From contig LKND01000022.1 in NCBI GenBank assembly GCA_001564275.1, positions 1 to 37,138 on the forward strand: a DNA stretch of 37,138 nucleotides, read 5' to 3'. This document shows positions 30,375-37,138 of the stretch, piece after piece. The position numbers were made by a program, and so were the translations under genes. How positions within the stretch are numbered: position 1 is the stretch's first letter; each line of letters begins with the position of its first letter. This DNA comes from Natrialbaceae archaeon Tc-Br11_E2g14 (lineage in GTDB: Archaea; Halobacteriota; Halobacteria; Halobacteriales; Natrialbaceae). The notes beneath the pieces were generated by a model that worked only from the letters and a program-made list of their open reading frames with translations, was not told the origin of the DNA and searched no databases.

Positions 30375-31412
30375 CTACTCCCACCCTGGTGTCTCGGGGG
30401 CGCCACGCTCGCGTTCGACCTCACGAGCCAGGGTCGCCGAATCGAGTGACTCGAGTGGATCGCCCCACTCCGTTCCTGGTGGGGCACGCTGTGTCCATTC
30501 GTCGGCTGCACCGCCAGCCCACGACGCTGCCTCGAGGACTTGCTGGTGGGCACGTTCGCGATGGGGTTCGGAAATCGAGAGCGTCCCCGGCGCTGAGGCG
30601 GCCGCTACGGCGACGAACGCTGCCCGATCCTCGGCGCTGAGTGCGTCCGCCGCGAGTCCCTCGAGTCGACCCTCGAGGTCGTCGGGATCGGGATGGACGA
30701 AGACCTTCTGGCCGACAGCCTGGGGCCCCAGCAGGAGCGACCCGTCGGGGTCGGTGTCGACCTCGATCGCCGGACCGGGTCCCGGTGGCGCGTCGTCGTC
30801 GCGGCGTATTCGCGTCCCCTCGACCCGATCGCACTCGGTTTCGGCCTCGAGGGCGACGTTGTGACCGGGATAGGCTTCACACTCCTCGGGATAGCAGTCC
30901 TCGTCGTGAACGCGACACTGGAGCGTGCCGGGGTCGAGAAAGACACAGGCGGGCAGCCATGTCCGGGCCGAGCGACCGAACGGGGCGACCGGTTTGGGCA
31001 CCTTTCTCAGGCCGACAAAAAAGACGGGACGGCCGGCGATAGCCGCGATCTCGTAACCGTCGATGGTGATCGCGTCGTCGTCGGCGTCGGCCTCCCACAG
31101 TCGAGGGACGAGGACGTCGCCCAGCCCCGCCTCGAGGAACGTCCGGACATCGTCTCGGGTGAGGGGCACGAGATTGTACACGTCGTCGATGGCCGTTCGG
31201 CGGGTTCGTCGGGCCGCTGTAGTGGGGCCCTGGTCGGCGCTGGGAACGGCGTCGGTTCCACCTGGTGACGCCGTGCTGGCGTCGTCATCGCCGGGGTCGT
31301 TACCGCGAGCGTCACTCGAGTCCCCGTCGACCCCCGCGACCGTGGTCGACGACGCCAGGAGCGGTCGCCAGTCGAGACAACACCCGGCACAGCCCTGACA
31401 GTGGACTTTCAT
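30375..31412 (-). CDS. YkgJ-family cysteine-cluster protein
   Basis: A 345-residue protein of the YkgJ (zinc/iron-chelating domain) family. The metal cluster comes from MKVHCQGCAGCCLDW at the very N-terminus and from LPACVFLDPGTLQCRVHDED with CYPEECEAYPG about 150 residues later, giving Cys-x2-Cys-x2-CC and Cys-x8-Cys-x6-Cys-x4-Cys. An Asp/Ser/Thr-rich insertion (residues about 24-70) separates them, and the C-terminal ~150 residues are acidic and helical. Proteins of this family are thought to bind a metal and act in modification or repair reactions, but the haloarchaeal role is unknown. The ATG at 31412 starts three residues after an in-frame alternative and gives the canonical MKVHC. Confidence 0.83.
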   Translation of the reverse strand: MKVHCQGCAGCCLDWRPLLASSTTVAGVDGDSSDARGNDPGDDDASTASPGGTDAVPSADQGPTTAARRTRRTAIDDVYNLVPLTRDDVRTFLEAGLGDVLVPRLWEADADDDAITIDGYEIAAIAGRPVFFVGLRKVPKPVAPFGRSARTWLPACVFLDPGTLQCRVHDEDCYPEECEAYPGHNVALEAETECDRVEGTRIRRDDDAPPGPGPAIEVDTDPDGSLLLGPQAVGQKVFVHPDPDDLEGRLEGLAADALSAEDRAAFVAVAAASAPGTLSISEPHRERAHQQVLEAASWAGGAADEWTQRAPPGTEWGDPLESLDSATLAREVERERGAPETPGWE

Positions 31413-31580
31413 CGATCCCAATACGGGGCACAGGTGCTTGAATCACGGGCCGGTCAGGGAGGGTGGAGCCGCTGTATTCGGGAGCTGCGGCAGCGCTGCA
31501 CTCGGGCCACCCCTCGGTGACGATTCATCCAGAAATTACGCCACGACAACGATTTTCAGCCTCGAGAACCGAGAATCGGT

Positions 31581-31847
31581 ATGGCCCGGACCACGTGCGA
31601 TGGCTGTGACAGCCCCGTTTCGGCGGCCGGCAGCGCAGCCAACCTCTGGACGTTCGGCGACCGCGACGGGAGCGAGGGGTCCGCGATGACGCTCGAACTC
31701 CAGGACGGATCGACGCACCTGCTCTGTTATCCTTGTATCGCGGCCCTGCCGGACGGGCCGACGACCGACGACATCGCGGCGCTGTCGGTCGACGATCACG
31801 ACGACCGTCCAGTCGATGAGGACGGTCCCGGGACCGCTACGGAGTGA
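31581..31847 (+). CDS. small zinc-ribbon protein (DUF7561-like)
   Basis: An 88-residue acidic protein with two Cys pairs: CDGC at residues 6-9 and CYPC near residue 50, spaced as a treble-clef or zinc-ribbon knuckle. The core ANLWTFGDRDGSEGSAMTLE is shared with small haloarchaeal proteins that I recall as DUF7561. Such mini-proteins with CPxCG-type knuckles are abundant in haloarchaea and many are of unknown, possibly regulatory, function. It lies divergent from the YkgJ gene, 168 nt away. Confidence 0.78.
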   Translation: MARTTCDGCDSPVSAAGSAANLWTFGDRDGSEGSAMTLELQDGSTHLLCYPCIAALPDGPTTDDIAALSVDDHDDRPVDEDGPGTATE

Positions 31848-31939
31848 TGGGACTCTCGAGTGCAGCGAACGCGAACCGGGGCGAATTCCAGTGGAGCGAA
31901 CACGAACCGAAGCTGAGAGTCACCGCAGCCGGGCGTGAA

Positions 31940-32128
31940 TCAGTTCGAATCGGCCCCCGGATAGTCGTGCCCGATGACAAAGGCCACCACGTTGATCGCG
32001 ACCAGCACGAAAAAGAGGCCGAGTCTGGTCGCCGAATCCATCCCGGTCAGAAACACCGGCACGTAGACGAACGGCAACAGGGTGGCGAGCCAAAAACCGA
32101 TGGCGGTGATGGGCTGTCCGAGCGACAT
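31940..32128 (-). CDS. small two-helix membrane protein
   Basis: A 62-residue protein with two membrane helices (ITAIGFWLATLLPFVYVPVF and LGLFFVLVAINVVAFVIGHD) and a short polar tail. It matches the size and pattern of widespread haloarchaeal small membrane proteins of unknown role. It follows the htrA gene on the same strand, separated by a 313-nt gap, so co-transcription is doubtful. Confidence 0.7.
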   Translation of the reverse strand: MSLGQPITAIGFWLATLLPFVYVPVFLTGMDSATRLGLFFVLVAINVVAFVIGHDYPGADSN

Positions 32129-32363
32129 TTACGGACCTCTCGAGGTGGTGGGTGCCGGGACACTGTCGGAGCCCCCGAGCCCCGGATACGATCCCCTTAC
32201 TCGGCGGTGTGCGGACGAACGACGATCGGCCTGCCAGCAGTGGGAGGGCATACCTGTGACGGTCGGTCAGACGCGGACCCGCCCCATTGTTATTCGAGGA
32301 CTACTGCGATCCAGCCCAGGGTCGGCGGTGACTACTCGTTGTGCTCGTGACCCCACGTCGAAT

Positions 32364-32380
32364 CTCGTGACGATCACGAG
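32364..32380. repeat. perfect hairpin downstream of htrA
   Basis: CTCGTGA-CGA-TCACGAG (32364-32380) is a perfect 7-bp stem with a 3-nt loop, 62 nt past the htrA stop on the minus strand. It may help end that transcript, but no T-run follows. Nothing else is recognised in the gap 32129-32441. Confidence 0.4.
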
Positions 32381-32441
32381 CGGCGACCAATAATGGCGTC
32401 CATACCGTTCCGGGTGAGAGTCATCAAAACCAGCGCGTCAC

Positions 32442-33557
32442 TCAAAACGGATCGGTGCCCGGGTCCGGGCGCTCACCGAGCGTGAGGTCGACCGTGACTT
32501 CCTCGCCCTCGCGCCCCACGGTGATCGCGATGGTGTCACCGGGGTCGGTCTCGAGGGCGAGATACGTCGACATCGCGTGGTTGTCGGGGATCGGTTCGTC
32601 GTCGAGCGCCCGGATCACGTCCCCACCAACGGGAATCCCCTGGCCCGTCGACTCGCTGGGCTCGAGGACGCCCTCGGCTGGACCGCCGACGTCGACGACG
32701 AGGATGCCCGTCGGCTCCTCGAGGTCGTTGGCCTCGGCGATGGTGGGGTCGACGGGAACCTGGCTGATGCCCATAAACGAGTGGCGGAACTCCCCGGCCT
32801 CGAGGAGGGCAGGCACGACCCGTCGACTCATCGCCGCGGAGATGGCGAACCCGATGTTTTCGCCCTGGGTCGCGTGGACGACGCCGACGACCTCGCCGTC
32901 CATGTCGACGAGCGGGCCGCCGCTGTTGCCGGGGTTCACGGCGGCGTCGGTCTGGACCACGTTCGGATAGGAAAAGTCGTGCCACCCCGGGGAGACGGCC
33001 CGGTTGACGCCGCTGACGATCCCTTTCGAAAGCGAGCCCTCGAGACCGACGGGGTTCCCGAGTGCCAGCACTTCCTGGCCGACGACCGGCTGTTCCTCCG
33101 CGAAGGCGAGCGTGGGCGCCTCCTCGGGGACGGCGTCGACCTCGATGACCGCCAGATCGCTGTAGAAATCGGTGCCGACGACCTCGCCGCCCGTCCACTC
33201 GCCGGTGGGGTACTGCACCTCCACATCTGCGTCCTCGTCGCTGAAGACGACGTGGTCGTTCGTCACCAGATGGCCATCCTGGAACAGAAAGCCCGATCCC
33301 TCGCCCTGGGCGGGCCCACCGAAGCCGCCGTCGCCCTCGACGCGAACGAGCGTGACGGCGTCGTTGATGGCGTCGTAGACCTCGGTGTAGGCGGTACCAT
33401 CGGCGGTGTTTTCGGGATTAGCCCCGGCCGATGCGGTGTCGCTCTGATTGAACTGGACCGTGCTCGCCCCGGGTTGGGCACAGCCCGCGACGGTGGCCAG
33501 GCCGGCCGCGCCGGCGAGCGACAGGAACCGGCGACGGCCCAGTCGTGAATCGGTCAT
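32442..33557 (-). CDS. HtrA/DegP-type serine protease, Tat lipoprotein
   Basis: A 371-residue S1C trypsin-like protease for quality control on the outer face of the membrane. The N-terminus GRRRFLSLAGAAGLATVAGC carries the twin-arginine motif and a lipobox with Cys26, so it should be exported folded by Tat and lipid-anchored. The catalytic triad is His102 (VTNDHVV), Asp134 (YSDLAVIEV) and Ser212 (NPGNSGGPLVD). A single PDZ domain follows (about 255-365, with FMGISQVPV, ILVVDVGGPAEG and GGDVIRALDDEPI). The ATG at 33557 has a minus-strand GTTTACAA box about 28 nt upstream, supporting a leaderless start there rather than at the upstream in-frame ATG. Confidence 0.94.
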   Translation of the reverse strand: MTDSRLGRRRFLSLAGAAGLATVAGCAQPGASTVQFNQSDTASAGANPENTADGTAYTEVYDAINDAVTLVRVEGDGGFGGPAQGEGSGFLFQDGHLVTNDHVVFSDEDADVEVQYPTGEWTGGEVVGTDFYSDLAVIEVDAVPEEAPTLAFAEEQPVVGQEVLALGNPVGLEGSLSKGIVSGVNRAVSPGWHDFSYPNVVQTDAAVNPGNSGGPLVDMDGEVVGVVHATQGENIGFAISAAMSRRVVPALLEAGEFRHSFMGISQVPVDPTIAEANDLEEPTGILVVDVGGPAEGVLEPSESTGQGIPVGGDVIRALDDEPIPDNHAMSTYLALETDPGDTIAITVGREGEEVTVDLTLGERPDPGTDPF

Positions 33558-33784
33558 GCTCGAGGGGTAGGGCCCGAAGATTGTAAACCTCATCCCAACG
33601 CGTGTCGGCGAGGACCGGTTCGAGCGGGGTGGCGCAGTCCCCTACGCAGGCCGGTTGGACCGCCAGGAGAGCCCGAGTCTCGAGCACTGGCCAGGAACGA
33701 TGGCGCAGCCTCGGGCGACTCACAGCCGCCGACGCGGTCCGGAAAATGGAAAGCGTGTTAGCCCCGGCCTCCCCACACCGTGGT

Positions 33785-35182
33785 ATGGATCTCACGGCAA
33801 CCGCTCGTCGCCTGCTCGAGGCGGGGCCGGTCTGTGACGCCTGTCTGGGTCGGCCGGTCGCCGACCGCAGTTTCGGGCTGACGAACGACGAACGGGGACG
33901 GGCGCTCCGGGTCACGCTCGCGCTCACCGACGACGAGGACTTCGAGCCCGTTGCCCCGAGTGAGTGTTGGGTGTGTGAGGGGTACTGCGGGGCGTTCGAC
34001 GCCATCGCGACGACCGTCGTCGAGGCCCTCGAGGGGATCGACTTCGCGACCTACCAGGTGGGCACTCGCGTCCCACCACTGGTCGAGGAGAACGATCGCC
34101 TCCTCCGGGAGGACGCGGGGCTTGCCGAAGACGCCGGGGAACCGCTCAAGCGGGAGGTCAACCGGGAGGTGGGTCGCCGCGTTGGAGCCCGCACCGGAGC
34201 CGAGTTCGACCTCGAGCGTCCGGACGTGCTGGTGGTGATCGATCTCGAGGCGTTCGACCCCTACGACCTTGACCTCGAGGGAGCGGCCGAAGAATCGAGG
34301 GACGACTCCACGAGCGCGGACGAATCAGCCACCACCGAGGTGAGCGTCACCAGCCACGCCGTCGACTGCCAGATCAACCCCGCGTTCGTCTACGGCCGGT
34401 ATCGCAAACTCGAGCGGGACATTCCCCAGACCGAGTGGCCCTGCCGGGAGTGTGGCGCGAGCGGCGTCCAGTTGGGTGAACACGGCGAGGAGCCCTGTGA
34501 TCACTGCGGCGGCTCGGGATACCTCTACGACACCAGCGTCGAGCAGGTCGTCCGCCCGCACGTCGTCGAGGCGATGGACGGCGACGAGGGGACCTTCCAC
34601 GGGGCCGGTCGCGAGGACGTCGACGCCCTGATGGTCGGGTCGGGCCGCCCGTTCGTCCTCGAGGTGAAACGCCCCCGGTACCGGCGGCCGGACGTCGAGG
34701 CTCTCGAGGCCGAAATCAACGAGGAAGCTGACGGGGCAGTCGAGGTTGAGGGGCTCAAACTCGCGACCCACGAGATGGTCGAACGGGTGAAAGAACACGA
34801 CGCGAGTAAACGATATCTGGCCCAGGTCACTTTCGGGAACCCAATCGACGAGGCGACGTTCCGGGAGGCCCTCGAGACCCTCGACGGCGCGACCCTCGAG
34901 CAGTACACCCCCGAACGTGTCGATCACCGACGGGCGAACCTCACCCGCGAGCGAACCGTCTACGAGATCGACGGCCACCTCGAGGATCCCACCCACGCCG
35001 AGGTCGAGGTCCACGGCGAGGGCGGCCTCTACATCAAGGAACTCATCAGCGGCGACGGTGGGCGCACGGAGCCCAGTCTCGCGGGACTCGTCGGGACCGC
35101 AGCCGAAGTAGAGGCGCTCGACGTTCTGGCGGTCGAGGGCGAGGACGAACCGTTCGAGCGTGACGCGTACTTGCTGGAGTGA
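33785..35182 (+). CDS. pus10: tRNA pseudouridine(54/55) synthase Pus10
   Basis: Archaeal Pus10 converts U54 and U55 of the tRNA T-loop to pseudouridine (or its derivatives). This 465-residue protein has the N-terminal THUMP-like region with two Cys pairs (Cys17-x2-Cys20 and Cys61-x2-Cys64), and the catalytic domain with AGREDVDALMVGSGRPF, whose Asp280 is the expected nucleophile. An additional ribbon, CRECGASG (220-227) and CDHCGGSG (238-245), reminiscent of DnaJ-type knuckles, lies between. An acidic insertion (about 165-185) is halophile-style. The ATG at 33785 starts the conserved region. Downstream, the 151 nt to 35334 have no gene. Confidence 0.95.
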   Translation: MDLTATARRLLEAGPVCDACLGRPVADRSFGLTNDERGRALRVTLALTDDEDFEPVAPSECWVCEGYCGAFDAIATTVVEALEGIDFATYQVGTRVPPLVEENDRLLREDAGLAEDAGEPLKREVNREVGRRVGARTGAEFDLERPDVLVVIDLEAFDPYDLDLEGAAEESRDDSTSADESATTEVSVTSHAVDCQINPAFVYGRYRKLERDIPQTEWPCRECGASGVQLGEHGEEPCDHCGGSGYLYDTSVEQVVRPHVVEAMDGDEGTFHGAGREDVDALMVGSGRPFVLEVKRPRYRRPDVEALEAEINEEADGAVEVEGLKLATHEMVERVKEHDASKRYLAQVTFGNPIDEATFREALETLDGATLEQYTPERVDHRRANLTRERTVYEIDGHLEDPTHAEVEVHGEGGLYIKELISGDGGRTEPSLAGLVGTAAEVEALDVLAVEGEDEPFERDAYLLE

Positions 35183-35333
35183 GTTGGGCAACCCCCGAGA
35201 CCCACCATCGCGAAGGCGTCGTTTCTCCACGGAACAGGGAGGGAAGCTCGATCAGCCAAGAATATAGTTTTCAAAGTGACTTTGGTTTCCGTAGTGGTGA
35301 GCTGGCCGCCAGCCGCACCCGCAACCGACCGAC

Positions 35334-35900
35334 TCACCGCTCGAGCGCCACTCCCTCGAGTACCGCCTCGCCGGTCACAACGGTCGCGAACTCCCCTTCG
35401 AGATGGGCGAGGGCCGTTCGATGGACGGTGTCGGGATCGAACGTCTCCACGCCGAGCGATCGCTCGTGGGTCGCCGTCGCGTCCTCGACGACCGTCACCG
35501 CGTAGCCCCGGTTTTCGGCCATTCGAGCCGTCGTCGAGACGCAGTGGTCGGTCGTCAGGCCACACAGCACCAGGTGCTCGTGGCCCCCGGCCTCGAGCCA
35601 GTCCTCGAGGCCGGTGTCCAGAAACGCCCCGTTGACGCGCTTGACGAACTCGGGTTCGTCTCCCTGGGGAGCCAGGCCGGGCTTGAACTGAAACCCCGGC
35701 CCATCACCGCGCAACGGCGAGTCCGGTTCCGTCGAATCGTGGCGAACGTGGGCGATCGGAGCGTCGGCCGCTCGCCAGGCCTCGAGCAGGTGGGCGGCGT
35801 GGGTCTCCGCGTTGGGATTGTTGCGCCTCCCCCACGCAGGATCGTCGAACCCGACCTGGAAGTCGATCAGGCAGAGCACGGGGAGATCGGTGTCGCTCAT
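35334..35900 (-). CDS. isochorismatase-like cysteine hydrolase
   Basis: A 188-residue alpha/beta hydrolase of the isochorismatase/nicotinamidase family. The triad Asp13 (LIDFQVGF), Lys87 (FVKRVNGAF) and Cys120 ([11 protein letters not shown]) is complete, with the family's non-proline cis-peptide region GLTTDHC. Members hydrolyse nicotinamide, ureas, N-carbamoyl compounds or isochorismate. The ATG at 35900 overlaps the stop of the YqcI/YcgG gene by ATGA, so the hydrolase probably acts on something made or degraded by that partner. The substrate cannot be inferred from sequence. Confidence 0.9.
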   Translation of the reverse strand: MSDTDLPVLCLIDFQVGFDDPAWGRRNNPNAETHAAHLLEAWRAADAPIAHVRHDSTEPDSPLRGDGPGFQFKPGLAPQGDEPEFVKRVNGAFLDTGLEDWLEAGGHEHLVLCGLTTDHCVSTTARMAENRGYAVTVVEDATATHERSLGVETFDPDTVHRTALAHLEGEFATVVTGEAVLEGVALER

Positions 35901-36763
35901 GGGTACCGCTCCATCGACGCCGACTGTCGACGGGTATCGTGGTCGTGATCGGTGTCGTGGCCGTGGCCGTCAAGCAGGGCCTTCGACTTCGGATGCTCGC
36001 GGGTGACGTTGATCGGACAGGCGTCGGGCGCTTGCTCGTCGTCCGCCGAGAGCATGTACTGGGGCCACTCGCGGTCGCCCTCGACGCCCCAGTCGCCCAG
36101 ATCCGCGTGGGGACACACGCCGTCGTAGCCCTCGAGGCGATTCTGGATCACCTCGCGGGCGTGCTGGCCCGCCTCGGTGTCGGCGGTCACGTTCATGTTC
36201 TCGAACAGCCGGCGGGGTTGGAACGTGATCTCGAGACCGATCGGACAGTATCGACTCATCCGCTCGTCGTAGAAGGGAGCCCGGCAAGTGGGGAACATCG
36301 GCTCGCCACCGAAGGAGAACTCCCAGTAGGGGTCGTCGGGATCGGTGGGAATGTCCGCGGGCCAGGGCTCGGGGTCGTGGACGTGCAGGAACTGCAGGAT
36401 GTGCCAGAGGGCGTCGTGGTATTCGGCCTCCGCCATCGCCGTTGCGGGCGGCTCGAAGAACGTCACCAGCGACGCCCGTTCGCTGTGGTCCTCGAAGACC
36501 TCGAGATACTCGAGGATGGTCCGGCCGAGGTCGAGCAGGGCGTCCGTCTCGCTCATCGAGGGAACGGCGGTGTAGAGTGGGTCCCCGTTTGCGACCGACT
36601 CTGCTCCGAAGAAGCAGGGAAACGGCGTGTCGTTGCGCTCGCCGAGGAGCCCGTCGCGGAAGGTCTCCCAGTGGGCGCCGACCCACTCGGGAGCCGCCCC
36701 GGAGGCAACCCGCTCCTCGACCGTGGACTGGGGCACGAGGTTGCCGACGATGGGTTTGGTCAT
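35897..36763 (-). CDS. YqcI/YcgG family protein, putative haem-dependent N-oxygenase
   Basis: A 288-residue protein of the YqcI/YcgG family. Characterised relatives (such as the arginine-derivative hydroxylase of guanitoxin synthesis) are haem-containing N-oxygenases. Typical segments are [20 protein letters not shown], the [14 protein letters not shown] helix, [20 protein letters not shown]-like sequence (here [20 protein letters not shown]) and [20 protein letters not shown] His/Asp-rich tail ([15 protein letters not shown]) might bind metal. The ATG at 36763 has an AATAAATAC box about 27 nt upstream that overlaps the stop of the MOSC gene. It is coupled to the hydrolase by ATGA overlap, suggesting one small pathway for a nitrogen compound. 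Confidence 0.82.
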   Translation of the reverse strand: MTKPIVGNLVPQSTVEERVASGAAPEWVGAHWETFRDGLLGERNDTPFPCFFGAESVANGDPLYTAVPSMSETDALLDLGRTILEYLEVFEDHSERASLVTFFEPPATAMAEAEYHDALWHILQFLHVHDPEPWPADIPTDPDDPYWEFSFGGEPMFPTCRAPFYDERMSRYCPIGLEITFQPRRLFENMNVTADTEAGQHAREVIQNRLEGYDGVCPHADLGDWGVEGDREWPQYMLSADDEQAPDACPINVTREHPKSKALLDGHGHDTDHDHDTRRQSASMERYP

Positions 36764-36790
36764 CGGGTATGCTAGGGCCGCGAGCAGTAT

Positions 36791-37138
36791 TTATTCCTCG
36801 GTTCTGGTCACCGACGCTTCGACGAGGTCACCCACACTGATCGATCCGCCCTCGAGGATTCGACAGCGCAATCCACCCCGGCCGACCAGCGCCTCTCTGA
36901 CTCCGCGCTGTTCGAGGTGGGCCTCCAGATACGCACAGGGTGTACAGCGTTCGGTGCCGAGACAGACCGCCTCGCCGACCCGAAATCGTTCGCCGACGAG
37001 CGGGGCAAGTGACACGCCTTCGGTGGTGACGTTTCGTCGGTGGACGCCGGGCTCGAGGGCGATACCGTACTCGCGTTCGACGGTCTCGAGGGCCTCTACG
37101 GCGATGAGCGTGAGGTCGCTTCCCTCCCGGTCGGCGAA
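36791..37138 (-). CDS. MOSC-domain protein (N-terminal part outside window)
   Basis: The last 115 residues of a MOSC (molybdenum cofactor sulfurase C-terminal) domain, running off the window at its 5' end. Visible are LTLIAVEALETVEREYG, VHRRNVTTEGVSLAPLVGER, the MOSC Cys segment LGTERCTPCAYLE, and GRGGLRCRILEGGSISVGDLV, which is the canonical 'RGG-x-R-x-x-x-x-x-x-G-x-x-x-x-GD' ending. Single-domain MOSC proteins deliver or bind sulfur for Mo-cofactor chemistry, and related ones reduce N-hydroxylated compounds. The neighbouring putative N-oxygenase makes this link worth noting. Confidence 0.88.
   Translation of the reverse strand, partial: FADREGSDLTLIAVEALETVEREYGIALEPGVHRRNVTTEGVSLAPLVGERFRVGEAVCLGTERCTPCAYLEAHLEQRGVREALVGRGGLRCRILEGGSISVGDLVEASVTRTEE

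Overview
This window reads as haloarchaeal chromosome (class Halobacteria). The DNA is GC-rich with very frequent CTCGAG, and the proteins are acidic with Asp/Glu-rich linkers. Several genes have a TATA-like box about 25-28 nt before the start codon, as in leaderless transcripts. Gene content is archaeal: Hef, Pus10, GTP cyclohydrolase III, a DHH/RecJ-type nuclease, and Tat lipoprotein signals. Codon style and gene set suggest the Natrialbales side of the group, but I cannot fix genus or species.

Layout. 1-5759: Hef helicase/nuclease (5' part only), TspO, two uncharacterised proteins, a GNAT acetyltransferase and a tryptophanase. 5963-8759: a tight hemC-sumT-hemD operon making uroporphyrinogen III and precorrin-2, divergent from tryptophanase. 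8887-10458: a DHH-family nuclease. 10591-13265: an arsenic locus with arsR, a cupin, a doubly broken arsD, an intact arsA and a broken YlbF-family gene. 13266-14615: a gene-poor stretch with a regular array of five hairpins, the right end of a decayed IS200/IS605-type element, and AT-rich palindromes. 14616-18139: an MgtC/DUF4010 membrane protein separated from a convergent hypothetical gene by an intact IS200/IS605 element (Y1 transposase TnpA plus RNA-guided nuclease TnpB). Both ends of this element can be proposed, and removing it restores two directly abutting convergent genes.

18291-22076: a small conserved protein with a strong terminator hairpin, an enoyl-CoA hydratase-like protein lacking one catalytic Glu, an isoprenyl-synthase-like helical protein, tRNA-Thr(GGT) and an M55 D-aminopeptidase. 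22251-28629: the most interesting block. GTP cyclohydrolase III (arfA) is coupled to a zinc-less MDR dehydrogenase; downstream on the same strand lie a coupled trio (4-TM protein, ParB/Srx-like protein, CDP-alcohol phosphatidyltransferase) and then a 6-pyruvoyl-tetrahydropterin-synthase homologue plus a glycosyltransferase. A methyltransferase meets the glycosyltransferase tail to tail. I read this as a candidate pathway for a modified, possibly glycosylated, pterin.

29027-37138: a conserved DUF protein, a small DUF5786-like protein, a YkgJ-type cysteine-cluster protein, a small zinc-ribbon protein, a small membrane protein, a Tat-exported HtrA protease, Pus10, a coupled YqcI/YcgG (putative haem N-oxygenase) and isochorismatase-like hydrolase pair, and the C-terminal part of a MOSC protein.

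Product names rest on motifs and remembered family patterns; no database search was run.
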